Source of the DNA: Devosia sp.
GTDB lineage: Bacteria > Pseudomonadota > Alphaproteobacteria > Rhizobiales > Devosiaceae
Assembly: GCA_026126125.1 (NCBI GenBank)
Contig: JAHCJW010000014.1
Span: 1-39,404 of the forward strand
Direction: 5' to 3'
Length of the DNA: 39,404 nt
Below, in pieces: positions 25,208 to 34,252 of the stretch (position 1 is its first letter; each line of letters begins with the position of its first letter). The notes beneath the pieces were generated by a model, which had not been told where the DNA came from, searched no databases, and worked only from the letters and a program-made list of their open reading frames with translations. A program made the translations under genes and the position numbers.

Positions 25208-27682
25208 ATGGCTGTTGTTGTCGAAAATGCCGTTCTCGATCTGGGCGGGGAGTATAGTTTGCGCGCCCCGGCCCGCGATATTGACACAACCATAACCCTG
25301 CCCGGCGACGTCCATTCCGCCCTCCTGGCGCAAGGCCTGATCGTCGATCCCTATTTCGGGGAAAATGAAAAACAGGTCATGTGGGTCAATGAAACGGCCT
25401 GGACCGTCGAGCGGCGCTTTGTGGCGTCGCCGGCCGATATCGACCTCTATCTGACCCTCACCCTTGCGGAAGTCGATTGCATCGCGACCATTTCGCTCAA
25501 TGGCGAAGTGGTGGCGCGGACCGACAACAGCTTCGTGCGCCACGACATCGACGTGAGCGGCAAGGTGCGTGCCGGCGACAATCTTCTCCGGATCGATTTC
25601 GATATTGCGCCCGATATCGCCAAGGCGCGCGCCGATGCGCACCCGTTCCCGATCCCTTTTACTTATAATTACCAAACCAATGGGCTGAAGGGCATTCATA
25701 TGAACTTCATCCGCAAGGCAGCCTGTCATGCGGGGTGGGACTGGGGCATCTGCCTCATGCCCATCGGTGTCTATGGCACGATGAGTCTGCGGAAATCGCG
25801 CCTCGCCCGCCAGGAGAGTGTGCAAATCGACCAGACCCATGGCGAGCACGCGGTCGAGCTGGCTATCAAGACACATATCCATGCCTTCGCCGCGGGTAGT
25901 GTGAACATCGAGCACGCCATCGATGGGCAGGTCATCGCCGACACGGTGGCAGTGCAAAAGGGCGACAATGTCTTTACCCACACCGTCACCATCCAAAATC
26001 CCAGGCTCTGGTGGCCGGCCGGGCAGGGCGAGCAGCCACTCTATGAGCTGATCACCAATCTCGAGGGCGAAATCTCTACCCGCAGGATCGGGCTGCGCAA
26101 GCTCGAATGGGTGGTGGAAAAGGACGAGATCGACCACAGCTTCAAGTGCCGTATCAATGGCCGCGACATCACCATGATGGGCGCGAACTGGATTCCGGCC
26201 GACGCCATCCCCAGCCGGATCACCCCCGCCGTCATTCGCGATCTTCTCGAAAGCGCTAAGGCCGCCAACATGAACATGGTGCGCATCTGGGGCGGCGGCC
26301 AATATGAGCCGGATTATTTCTACGATCTCTGCGACGAGTTGGGCATCCTCATCTGGCACGACTTCATGTTCTCGTGCATGAGTTACCCGTCCAATCGCGA
26401 ATTCCTCGCTTCGGTCCAAACCGAAATTACCCAGCAGGTGCGCCGCCTGTCGCACCACGCCGCCATCGCCCTCTGGTGTGGCGATAACGAAGTCATCGGC
26501 TCGCTTAACTGGTATCCCGAAACCCGCGCCGAAAAAGAACGCTATATCGCCAATTACGACCGTCTCAACTCCATGCTGCATCGCATCGTGGAGGAGGAAG
26601 ACCCGGCGCGCCGATTCTGGCCGTCCTCGCCCTCGCTCGGCTACATGGATTTCTCCGATGGCTGGCATTCCGATACGCGCGGCGACCTGCACTATTGGGA
26701 CGTCTGGCATTCGGCCAAGAGTTTCGACGCCTATCGCACGGTCAATCCCCGCTTCGCCTCGGAGTTCGGCTTTCAGTCCTTTACCTCGATGAATGTCATC
26801 GAAACTTTCGCCGAGCAAAAGGACCGCAATCCCTCCTCGCCGGTAATGGAAAACCATCAGCGCAACAATGGCGGCAATGCCCGGATCATCGAGACGATGA
26901 CGCGTTATTTCCGCTTTCCGCGCGATTTCGACCAGATGGTGTTCCTGAGCCAGATCCAACAGGGGCTGGCCATCAAGACCGCCATCGAATATTGGCGCTC
27001 CACCAAGCCGCGATGCATGGGCACGCTATATTGGCAGCTCAACGATATCTGGCCGGTCGCCTCCTGGTCGAGCCTCGATTATGGCGGGCAATGGAAGCTG
27101 ATGCACTATATGGCGCGCCGCTTCTATCTGCCGGTCAATGTCGTCGCGGTCCCCACCCCCGACAATGAGCAGATTACGCTCAAGGCCATCAACGACACGG
27201 GACGCCCGGTTTCGGCCGCCCTCGAGGTCAAGGCCGTCCGCGTCGGTGGCGGAGAGCGCACGCTGTTTGCCGGAAACACCGCCATTGGCGCCGATGCGGC
27301 CATTGCGGTGACCACTATCGCCCAGACCGAGCTGGCCGATGATGAATTCCTGTTCTTCGTCTGGAAGGATGCAAGCGGCAGGGTGCTGGGAGAAAACGAC
27401 TATTTTCCCAAGCCCTACAAAGCCTACGAGCTTGCCATGCCCACTATCGAGGCCAGCATCGCCGATCGCGACGGGGCGGTGATCGTCACGCTTTCCTCCG
27501 ACAAACCGGCGCTTTTCGTGACCATATCTGTGGAGGCGCCCGGCTATTTCTCCGACAATGCCGTCACGCTTCTGCCCGGCCGCTCGCGGGAACTGGTCTT
27601 TCACCCCCGCCACGGTCAAACCGTCACCGCAGCCCAACTGGCCCGGTCCCTTCGGGTCCGCAACCTGGCCGAAACCTTTTAG
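25208..27682 (+). CDS. Beta-mannosidase (GH2)
   Basis: An 824-aa glycosidase that releases mannose from beta-mannosides. It has the N-terminal jelly-roll, immunoglobulin-like and TIM-barrel order of GH2 with acid/base Glu428 in WCGDNEVIG and nucleophile Glu519 in ASEFGFQSF. No signal peptide is visible, so it is probably cytoplasmic and acts on imported oligosaccharides. Start ATG 25208 follows GGAGGAGTTATT. It is next to a DMT permease but no mannoside transporter is visible; a LacI-type palindrome lies upstream. Confidence 0.93.
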   Translation: MAVVVENAVLDLGGEYSLRAPARDIDTTITLPGDVHSALLAQGLIVDPYFGENEKQVMWVNETAWTVERRFVASPADIDLYLTLTLAEVDCIATISLNGEVVARTDNSFVRHDIDVSGKVRAGDNLLRIDFDIAPDIAKARADAHPFPIPFTYNYQTNGLKGIHMNFIRKAACHAGWDWGICLMPIGVYGTMSLRKSRLARQESVQIDQTHGEHAVELAIKTHIHAFAAGSVNIEHAIDGQVIADTVAVQKGDNVFTHTVTIQNPRLWWPAGQGEQPLYELITNLEGEISTRRIGLRKLEWVVEKDEIDHSFKCRINGRDITMMGANWIPADAIPSRITPAVIRDLLESAKAANMNMVRIWGGGQYEPDYFYDLCDELGILIWHDFMFSCMSYPSNREFLASVQTEITQQVRRLSHHAAIALWCGDNEVIGSLNWYPETRAEKERYIANYDRLNSMLHRIVEEEDPARRFWPSSPSLGYMDFSDGWHSDTRGDLHYWDVWHSAKSFDAYRTVNPRFASEFGFQSFTSMNVIETFAEQKDRNPSSPVMENHQRNNGGNARIIETMTRYFRFPRDFDQMVFLSQIQQGLAIKTAIEYWRSTKPRCMGTLYWQLNDIWPVASWSSLDYGGQWKLMHYMARRFYLPVNVVAVPTPDNEQITLKAINDTGRPVSAALEVKAVRVGGGERTLFAGNTAIGADAAIAVTTIAQTELADDEFLFFVWKDASGRVLGENDYFPKPYKAYELAMPTIEASIADRDGAVIVTLSSDKPALFVTISVEAPGYFSDNAVTLLPGRSRELVFHPRHGQTVTAAQLARSLRVRNLAETF

Positions 27683-27832
27683 CCCGCAGATCTTCCATAC
27701 CAGGCCGCCGGTGGCCATTGACTCGGTCGCCGGCATCTCCCATCGCTTGTTCCGTGCGCTTGGTTGTGACCGGGCTGCACGAGTCGGAGCATCGTGGCCG
27801 TCGGCTGCGGGCCCGGCGTCTTTGGAAGTCTG

Positions 27833-28747
27833 ATGTCTCACCAAATTGCCCCTATCGAAAGCCGTACCAATCGCGCCATCGCATTGGTCTTGTTGTCTCA
27901 GATCGTTTTGGTTTTTCTCGACACCTCAGCCAAATGGCTATCGCTTGAAGGCATGGCGACGACCGAAGTGGTTTTCGTGCGCTATGGCATGCATCTGGCC
28001 TTGTTGCTGTTGCTGTTTCTACCCGTCACCGGGCGCAGGCTTTTCGTCAGCAACAACTGGAAGCTAGAAGTGGTGCGCGGCACCTGTCTGCTGATCACCA
28101 CCGGGCTCAATTTTCTCGCCATGCGCTATCTGCCGCTCACGGTCACCAGCGCCATTCAGTTCACCTCGCCCCTGATCATCTGCGCCCTCTCCGGTCCCAT
28201 GCTGGGAGAAACGGTCGGCTGGCGCCGCTGGGTGGCCATCGCCATCGGGTTTGTCGGCATTCTTATCATCGTCCGGCCGGGCACCGAGGCCTTCCATCCC
28301 GCCGCGCTGCTCAGCGTCGGCTGCGCGTTTTTTCTGGCCCTGTTTTCCATCCTCACGCGCAAATTGGCCGGCGTCGATAGCGCCACTACGCAGCAATTCT
28401 ATGCTGGCGCGACGGCGGTGGTGCTCATCGCTCCCGTGGCGATGACCGATTGGGTCTGGCCCAGCCAGCCGATTTCCTGGGTGGCCTTCTTCATCATGGG
28501 CGCCGCCGGGCTCACCGGGCATTTTCTCAACTCTCACGCCCACCGCCTGGCGACGCCCGCGACGCTTGCGCCTTTCAGCTATCTGAGCCTGCTCTATCTT
28601 TCCTTGTCGAGCTGGCTGGTCTTCCAGCAGCCGCCCGATCAATATTTTGCCCTTGGCGCCGCCATCATCATTGGCAGCGGTCTTTATATCTGGCTGCGCG
28701 AACGCGCCCTGCACAAGGCGGCAAGCGTGGTCGATCCGGTTTCGTAA
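27833..28747 (+). CDS. DMT-superfamily (EamA) permease
   Basis: A 304-aa inner-membrane protein with about ten hydrophobic helices and two EamA repeats (VRYGMHLALLLLLFLP; LFSILTRKLAGVDS). EamA transporters export metabolites or amino acids, but the substrate cannot be read here. Start ATG 27833 (MSHQIAPIESRTNRAIAL) follows TTTGGAAGTCTG; the frame is open to 27794. It is 150 bp downstream of beta-mannosidase and may share its transcript. A split repeat follows. Confidence 0.88.
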   Translation: MSHQIAPIESRTNRAIALVLLSQIVLVFLDTSAKWLSLEGMATTEVVFVRYGMHLALLLLLFLPVTGRRLFVSNNWKLEVVRGTCLLITTGLNFLAMRYLPLTVTSAIQFTSPLIICALSGPMLGETVGWRRWVAIAIGFVGILIIVRPGTEAFHPAALLSVGCAFFLALFSILTRKLAGVDSATTQQFYAGATAVVLIAPVAMTDWVWPSQPISWVAFFIMGAAGLTGHFLNSHAHRLATPATLAPFSYLSLLYLSLSSWLVFQQPPDQYFALGAAIIIGSGLYIWLRERALHKAASVVDPVS

Positions 28748-28751
28748 CGAT

Positions 28752-28958
28752 AGAGCGTGTCTGCCGAAAGTGGCCCCGGTTTCGGGATAAAGACATGCGG
28801 CAAAACAAAGGGCTCAAGCATCGGACCGAAAAGTGTACTCACGGTTTTCGGATAATCCGATGCGTAAACAAGGAATGAGAGCGGCGGTTTGCGTTCGACA
28901 GAACGCACGTCGCTCTAACGCGCAGGAAGCTGATCTGAAAGAAGCGCGGCGCGCATTG
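28752..28958 (-). repeat. Two-hairpin repeat, copy C, split by a nested element
   Basis: In reverse orientation, 28752-28819 matches the right half of the repeat (CCGAAAGTGG...GACATGCGGCAAAACAAAGG) and 28920-28958 matches the left half (GCGCAGGAAGCTGATCTGAAAGA...). The two halves are separated by about 100 bp of different sequence. Copies D and B read continuously through the same point. Confidence 0.8.
28820..28919. repeat. Nested approx. 100-bp palindromic element inside repeat copy C
   Basis: Contains ATCGG-CCGAAAA ... TTTTCGG-CCGAT (28820-28863) and TGCGTTC-GACA-GAACGCA (about 28890-28907), bounded by GAGAGCG...CGCTCTA. The architecture resembles the repeat it interrupts (ATGCG then AAACAA between two hairpins) but the sequence is distinct, so it is a related, separate subfamily. 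Looks like insertion of one such element into another. Confidence 0.65.
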
Positions 28959-28963
28959 GCGGC

Positions 28964-30256
28964 TTACCCCTCCTTGGTCACTTCCCGGATCGGTGCACGC
29001 GCCGGTGCGCCTCCATGGGTGATCAGCCGGTTGCGATGCTGGCCGGTCAGATAGATCCACAGCCAGTTCAGCGTCACGAAGACCCGGTTCTTGAGGTCGA
29101 CCAGGAAGTAGATATGGGCGATCCCCCACACCCACCAGGCGAGGCCTCCCTTGAGTTTGAGCCGCCCGAAATCGATGACGGCCGAACTTTTGCCGATGGT
29201 CGCCAGATCGCCGGCGTGGTGATAGGCGAAGGGCATGTCGCTCGGGCGGCCGCGCAGTCTTTCGAGGATGACATGCGCGACGTGCTTGCCGGCCTGTTTG
29301 GCGGCGGGCGCCACGCCAGGCACCGGCTTGCCATCGGCCTGTTTGACGCTTGCCGTATCGCCGATGACGAAGATTTCGGGGTGACCGGGCAATGACAGAT
29401 CGGCGTTGACGCCGACCCGGCCCGATTTGTCGCCCTTCACGCCCAGCCAGGCCGCGGCGGGCGACGCCGCCACCCCGGCGGCCCAGATGATCGTCTTGGT
29501 GTCGAGACGCTTGTCGCCATAGCTCACCCCGTTCTCGTCGATGGCTTTCACCATCTGGCCCAGCTCGACCTCGACCCCCAACGCGGTCAGCGCATCGAGC
29601 GTATAGGCGGACAGGCTCTCATCGAAATTGAGCAGTACGCGCTCGGCGCCCTCGATCAGGACGACGCGGATATCTTCGGGACCGATGGTGCGAAACTGCC
29701 CTTTGAGACTGGCCCGCCCCAATTCCCGCACCGCCCCGGCCATTTCGACGCCGGTCGGGCCGGCGCCGATGATGGCGAAGGTCAGCAGCGCCCGGCGCTT
29801 TTGCGCGTCTTGCTCGCGCTCCGCGGCCTCGAAAGCCAGCAGCAGCTTGCGGCGGATGGCAGTGGCGTCTTCCAGCGTCTTGAGACCGGGGGCGAATGCT
29901 TCCCATTCATCCTTGCCGAAATAGGCGTGCTGAGCGCCGGTGGCGACGACGAGATAGTCATAGGCCTGCTTGCTGCCATCTTCGAGCAGAACCTGGCGTC
30001 GCTGCGTGTCGATGCCGGTCACCGTCGCCAACAGCACGCGGGCATTGTTCTGCCGGCGCAGGATATGGCGGATCGGCCAGGCGATTTCGCCCGGGCTCAA
30101 GGTCGCCGTGGCTACCTGGTAGAGCAGGGGCTGAAACAAATGATGGTTACGCCGGTCGATGACCATGATATCCGCATCGGCCCGCGCCAGCCCCTGCGCT
30201 GCGGCCAGTCCCCCAAAGCCGCCGCCCACAATCACGATGCGCTGGCGATGGGACAT
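28964..30256 (-). CDS. ndh: Type II NADH dehydrogenase (NDH-2)
   Basis: A 430-aa FAD-dependent oxidoreductase passing electrons from NADH to quinone at the membrane. N-terminal FAD motif VIVGGGFGGLAAA, second NAD-binding motif AIIGAGPTGVEMAGA, and the FVIGDTASV FAD segment; a C-terminal amphipathic/hydrophobic stretch (WWVWGIAHIYFLVDL) suits membrane attachment. Start ATG 30256 (MSHRQRIV) follows TTTGGAGGCCGCC. It lies 59 bp downstream of the FGGY kinase in the same direction, across a palindromic spacer. Confidence 0.92.
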   Translation of the reverse strand: MSHRQRIVIVGGGFGGLAAAQGLARADADIMVIDRRNHHLFQPLLYQVATATLSPGEIAWPIRHILRRQNNARVLLATVTGIDTQRRQVLLEDGSKQAYDYLVVATGAQHAYFGKDEWEAFAPGLKTLEDATAIRRKLLLAFEAAEREQDAQKRRALLTFAIIGAGPTGVEMAGAVRELGRASLKGQFRTIGPEDIRVVLIEGAERVLLNFDESLSAYTLDALTALGVEVELGQMVKAIDENGVSYGDKRLDTKTIIWAAGVAASPAAAWLGVKGDKSGRVGVNADLSLPGHPEIFVIGDTASVKQADGKPVPGVAPAAKQAGKHVAHVILERLRGRPSDMPFAYHHAGDLATIGKSSAVIDFGRLKLKGGLAWWVWGIAHIYFLVDLKNRVFVTLNWLWIYLTGQHRNRLITHGGAPARAPIREVTKEG

Positions 30257-30270
30257 GGCGGCCTCCAAAC

Positions 30271-30299
30271 TTCATCTGATCAGATTAGGGACAGATGAA
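30271..30299. promoter_or_regulatory. Palindromic candidate operator upstream of ndh
   Basis: TTCATCTG (30271-30278) pairs with CAGATGAA (30292-30299), and within it ATCTGATCAGAT (30274-30285) is a perfect 12-bp palindrome. It fills the short space between the FGGY kinase stop and ndh and lies 15 bp upstream of the ndh start codon, overlapping no other signal I can identify. Confidence 0.5.
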
Positions 30300-30315
30300 A
30301 GGTCGTCAACCTGCC

Positions 30316-31683
30316 CTATGCGCGTGTGCGCTGCCGCCACCGCTCGGCATAGCGGTCAAAACCCTCCACCGTCAGCGGCGCCATGGGGCGCGCTTCGCCC
30401 GCGTCAGCACTGGTTCCCCCGAACAACAGGCTGGCGCCAAGGCTGGTTCCCGTGCTGTCGGCCGAAGCGAATACCTTCACGCCGGTCAGCCGGGCCAGCG
30501 CCGCGCCGAACACCTCGTTGCGCGAGAGCGGGCCCTCGATGGTGATGCTGCGCCCCAGCCCGCACAGCGTCAGGCATTCACGCGCCACCAGCGCCAGGTA
30601 GAGCGATGCGGCGGCAGTCCGCTGACCCGCCGGCAAATTATCCGGGTCGAGCGTCCAGCGCCCTTCGCTGCCGCCAAACGGGCCGACGCCGGGGGCAAAG
30701 CTCGGCAGGGCCTGGATATCGCCCGCGATCACAGCGGCGATATCGGCGGCGCTGGGTGGGCTGATCTGAGGCACCAGCGCGTCGAATTCGCGCCCGCCCA
30801 TGAAGCGGGCGGTCGGCACCGGGCGGCCATGCGCATCGACATTGGCCAGGCTGTCGCGGTTCTGGTCGAGATGGGCGGTGTCGCCCCCCACCGTCATGGC
30901 GATGGTCCAGGTGCCGGTCGAGATAATGGTGAACGGCGTCTCGTGTCGTCCCAGATGCGGCACCAGCGATGCGTTGGAATCGTGAATGCCGCAGGTGACC
31001 GGAAGGTCCGGCTTGAGCCCGATCTGATCGGCAATCGCGGGCAGAACCGTGCCGAGCACCGAGGCCGCGGGCTTGACCGCAGGGAACAGGGGGCGCCAGC
31101 CCTGCCGCTGCACGAGGCTCGAGAAATCCCCCTGGTCCGGAGCCCACAGATCGGTGTGGCAACCGAGCGAAGTTACTTCGCTGGCCACCACGCCGGTGAG
31201 GCGCCACGCCCAATATTGCGGATAGGCAAGGATGGCGGTCACCTTGCCGAATTGAGCCGGAAACGCCCTTGCCTGCCAGAAGATCTGCGCCCCCAGATTA
31301 AGCCCGTTGGGCAGGCGCGGCGAGAGGCTTTCGGAGAAATCGGGCCGTGCTTGCCCATATTCGGCGTGGCTTTCCTCCGGGCCGTCATGTTCATAGTCGA
31401 GCACGGGCAGGGCGAGTTCGTCGCCGGCGACAAGCGCGGCGGTGGCGCCATGGGTGGTGATGGAAATGCCGTCTATGCCATGCGCTGCCTCGAGCGCGGC
31501 GAGGCTCTCACCGATAAAGCGCCACAGTCCCTCGACATCGGCATGCGGATAGGGCGCCGCTCGCAAGACCGCATTGGGGCGGCTATGGGCGCCCAATTGT
31601 GCCTGTGTGAGCGCATCGATCAGCACCACTTTGGCATTGGTCTTGCCGATGTCGATGACGGCGATATGGCGGGGCTGGGGCAT
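30316..31683 (-). CDS. FGGY-family carbohydrate kinase
   Basis: A 455-aa sugar kinase of the rhamnulokinase/L-fuculokinase-like branch: phosphate-1 motif DIGKTNAKVVLID, catalytic Asp in CGIHDSNASL, ATP-site ISTGTWTIAM. Substrate not certain; the sequence differs from the xylulokinase start at the left edge. Start ATG 31683 (MPQPRHIAVIDIGKT) is preferred over the ATG at 31716 because other members begin just before this motif. Flanked by UspA and NDH-2 on the same strand, with no sugar transporter nearby. Confidence 0.88.
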   Translation of the reverse strand: MPQPRHIAVIDIGKTNAKVVLIDALTQAQLGAHSRPNAVLRAAPYPHADVEGLWRFIGESLAALEAAHGIDGISITTHGATAALVAGDELALPVLDYEHDGPEESHAEYGQARPDFSESLSPRLPNGLNLGAQIFWQARAFPAQFGKVTAILAYPQYWAWRLTGVVASEVTSLGCHTDLWAPDQGDFSSLVQRQGWRPLFPAVKPAASVLGTVLPAIADQIGLKPDLPVTCGIHDSNASLVPHLGRHETPFTIISTGTWTIAMTVGGDTAHLDQNRDSLANVDAHGRPVPTARFMGGREFDALVPQISPPSAADIAAVIAGDIQALPSFAPGVGPFGGSEGRWTLDPDNLPAGQRTAAASLYLALVARECLTLCGLGRSITIEGPLSRNEVFGAALARLTGVKVFASADSTGTSLGASLLFGGTSADAGEARPMAPLTVEGFDRYAERWRQRTRA

Positions 31684-31768
31684 GGCGCGGCGTTTCCTCG
31701 GAGCTTGGCGCCCCATAGCGGAAAACGTCCTGCCACGCCAGAGCTGACATGTTAGGGCCGCCGTGAGC

Positions 31769-32218
31769 CTATTTGACGATCAGCACCGGCACGGGGGAGT
31801 GGGCCAGAACTTCTGCGGCCTGGCTGCCCAGCAGCAGCCGTCCCAGGCCCCGCCGGCCGTGAGAGCCCATGACGATGAGATTGGCATTGCTGTTCTTGGC
31901 CGTGCTCACGATCCCCTCGGCCGCTGGATGGCCCGGAAGATAGACGGGGTTGATGCTCACTCCGGCTTCCTGGGCCAGCTTGCCGGCATCGGCAAGAATG
32001 CCCTTGGCCGATTCTTCCTTGGCCTTGTCCAGATCAGCCAGGATGGAGGCCGTATCGACCATCATGATTTCCGCGCCCGGCGCGATGATCACGGAAGGAT
32101 CGGTCACGGTGAGGACCGAGAGTTTGCTTCCGAAAGTCTTGGCCAGCGTCAAGGCATGCTGGAGCGCCTTGGTGCTCAGCTCGGAACCGTCGATGGCGCA
32201 GACGATGTTCGTATACAT
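31769..32218 (-). CDS. Universal stress protein (UspA family)
   Basis: A 149-aa cytoplasmic protein with the Usp fold: VCAIDGSELSTKALQHAL at the start and the ATP-binding GSHGRRGLGRLLLGSQA near the end. Usp proteins bind ATP and aid survival under stress, often under oxygen limitation in rhizobia. Start ATG 32218 follows AAAGGACATACC; an in-frame upstream start at 32233 is unlikely. An FNR/FixK-type box sits 62 bp upstream. Confidence 0.92.
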   Translation of the reverse strand: MYTNIVCAIDGSELSTKALQHALTLAKTFGSKLSVLTVTDPSVIIAPGAEIMMVDTASILADLDKAKEESAKGILADAGKLAQEAGVSINPVYLPGHPAAEGIVSTAKNSNANLIVMGSHGRRGLGRLLLGSQAAEVLAHSPVPVLIVK

Positions 32219-32279
32219 GGTATGTCCTTTCACGCGCGGAGCGATAGCTTGTTGTTACACATAAGTGAGCGCCGCGGAT

Positions 32280-32293
32280 TTGATCCAGATCAC
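32280..32293 (-). promoter_or_regulatory. FNR/FixK-type box upstream of the universal stress gene
   Basis: On the + strand TTGATCCAGATCAC matches TTGAT-N4-ATCAA at 9 of 10 defined positions. On the minus strand it is followed at suitable distance by a TATGTGTAACAA stretch that could be the -10 of a class II promoter for the Usp gene. Confidence 0.6.
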
Positions 32294-32367
32294 TCCCGGA
32301 TTGCTCCCCGTCTCCGAAACCGTTATGGCAGGCCGTTCATGCACAGAACCGAAGAAGTGACGCGCCC

Positions 32368-33390
32368 ATGACCTTAGCAGCGCGCGGCCCGGTCGTCTCG
32401 CTGGAGCAGGCCCGCCGTTTCTCCATTGCCCCGATGATGGACTGGACGGACCGCCATTGTCGGTTCCTGCACCGTCTGCTGTCGCGCCACAGCCTGTTGT
32501 TCACCGAAATGGTCACCAGCGCCGCTATCGTGCATGGCGACGCCCAAAGTCACCTGGCCTTCGATCCGGTTGAACAGCCCGTGGCGGTGCAACTGGGCGG
32601 CTCCGATCCGGCCGAGCTTGCCGCGGCGACGCGCCTGGCTGATGCCTTTGGCTATGATGAGATCAATCTCAATGTCGGCTGTCCGTCGGATCGGGTGCAG
32701 TCCGGCCGTTTCGGCGCCTGCCTGATGGCCGAGCCCGATCTGGTGGCCGAGTGCGTGCGGGCCATGCGCTCCGCCACCGACAGGCCGGTGACCGTCAAAT
32801 GCCGCATCGGCATTGATGACCAGGACACCGAGGAAAGCCTCGATCGGTTTGCCGACGCAATGGTCGAGGCCGGCGTCGCCGCGCTCTATGTCCATGCCCG
32901 CAAGGCCTGGCTTCAGGGCCTGAGCCCCAAGGAAAACCGCACCATCCCACCGCTCGACTATCCGCGCGTCTATCGCCTCCATCAGCGTCTGTCGCCTTTG
33001 CCGATGATGATCAATGGCGGCATCGAGACCCTGGAGCAGGCCGAGGCGCATCTTCAGCATATGGACGGGGTCATGCTGGGGCGCGCCGCCTATCACAATC
33101 CAATGCTGCTGGCCGAGGTCGATGCGCGTGTTTTCGGCGACATGACGCCGAGGCCCGATCTGGCCGCCATCATGCAGTCCATGGCCGAATATGCCGAAAC
33201 CTGTCTGGCGCAGGGTGGACGTCTTAATCAGGTGGCGCGCCACATGCTCGGCCTTGCCAATGGTCGTCCCGGCGCCCGTGCCTTCCGCCAGATCCTGAGC
33301 GTAGACGCCTGCCGTCCCCAGGCGGGCCCCGAAATCTTCCTGCGGGCCCTCGACGCCGTGCAGGCGGCGCCGGTGGCCGCAGCGGGCTAA
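32368..33390 (+). CDS. dusA: tRNA-dihydrouridine synthase A
   Basis: A 340-aa FMN enzyme that reduces uridines in the tRNA D-loop. TIM-barrel with SIAPMMDWTDRH at the N-terminus and the catalytic Cys105 in INLNVGCPSDRVQSGRFGAC, characteristic of DusA. Start ATG 32368 has only a GAAGAAG some 12 bp upstream. It is divergent from the Usp gene. The TAA stop is also the first three bases of repeat copy D. Confidence 0.95.
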   Translation: MTLAARGPVVSLEQARRFSIAPMMDWTDRHCRFLHRLLSRHSLLFTEMVTSAAIVHGDAQSHLAFDPVEQPVAVQLGGSDPAELAAATRLADAFGYDEINLNVGCPSDRVQSGRFGACLMAEPDLVAECVRAMRSATDRPVTVKCRIGIDDQDTEESLDRFADAMVEAGVAALYVHARKAWLQGLSPKENRTIPPLDYPRVYRLHQRLSPLPMMINGGIETLEQAEAHLQHMDGVMLGRAAYHNPMLLAEVDARVFGDMTPRPDLAAIMQSMAEYAETCLAQGGRLNQVARHMLGLANGRPGARAFRQILSVDACRPQAGPEIFLRALDAVQAAPVAAAG

Positions 33391-33494
33391 AGCGCGTCGC
33401 GTTTCTTTCAGATCAGCTCCCTGCGCTTTAAGCCTTTGTTTTGCCGCATGTCTTTATCCCGAAACCGGTTCCCACTTTCGGCAGGCATGCCCTA
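33388..33494 (+). repeat. Two-hairpin intergenic repeat, copy D
   Basis: A 107-bp copy, TAAAGCGCGTCGCG to CGGCAGGCATGCCCTA, with both hairpins. It overlaps the dusA stop codon by its TAA and lies between dusA and the convergent aspartic protease gene. Confidence 0.9.
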
Positions 33495-33504
33495 GCGGGT
33501 TTTC

Positions 33505-34191
33505 TTAGTCCTGCAATTCCAGCGAATTCTGCGTCACGCTGTAGCGTGCCAGCGTTTCGAGAAACGTCATGCCCAGAAGGCTGGTTTCCAGAGCGCCGCG
33601 TTCGGTGACGAAGGCCGTGACGTTTCGTCTGGTGATGCCGCCGACCTCGATGGTGGCGAGGCGTGTCCGCGCCGCCATGCCGGTGCCATTGGCCGTCGAC
33701 ACCGGCACGGTGAAGCGCAGATTGTCGACATCGATGCCCGCCGCTGCCGCATCGGCCTGGGTCAGCACGACGGCGCTGGCGCCTGTATCGAAGATCATTG
33801 GCGTTTGATGGCCATTGATGGTGGCGTTGAGTTCGAAATGTCCGCCCAGGCCCCGGCGGAAAACCGCGGTGCCGCGCTCGCTGTCGACCACCGCCATGCC
33901 CGGCCGCAATTCGCCGCTGACCCGGCCGACCACGCCCAGCAATTCGTCGCGATAGACATAACCGACCCCGACCACGGCGAAAATGCCGACCCACAGCGCC
34001 AGCGCCCCAAGCAGCTCCGAGGCCTGACGCCGGCGCGAAAACAGCCCCCCGGCAATGATGATGAGAATGATCAGCAGCGGCACCAGCTGGGCGGTCTGCG
34101 CCTGCGTCAGCCCGACCATGCTGCCGGCATCGGCGCTGATCAGAAACGCGATGCCCACGGCGATCGCCAGTGCCAGGCCAATGAAGATCAT
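33505..34191 (-). CDS. TIGR02281-type membrane aspartic protease
   Basis: A 228-aa protein with about three N-terminal transmembrane segments (1-20, 35-52, 58-80) and a retroviral-type aspartic protease domain with DTGAS at 135-139. Likely a membrane-tethered protease that works as a dimer; targets unknown. It lies 61 bp downstream of cobS on the same strand, as in many rhizobial genomes. Start ATG 34191 follows AAGGGACACAATCGC. Confidence 0.85.
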   Translation of the reverse strand: MIFIGLALAIAVGIAFLISADAGSMVGLTQAQTAQLVPLLIILIIIAGGLFSRRRQASELLGALALWVGIFAVVGVGYVYRDELLGVVGRVSGELRPGMAVVDSERGTAVFRRGLGGHFELNATINGHQTPMIFDTGASAVVLTQADAAAAGIDVDNLRFTVPVSTANGTGMAARTRLATIEVGGITRRNVTAFVTERGALETSLLGMTFLETLARYSVTQNSLELQD

Positions 34192-34252
34192 GCGATTGTG
34201 TCCCTTGCCGCCCTGCGCCTCGCATCCGATTAAGGCTGCGCATGCGGCAATT

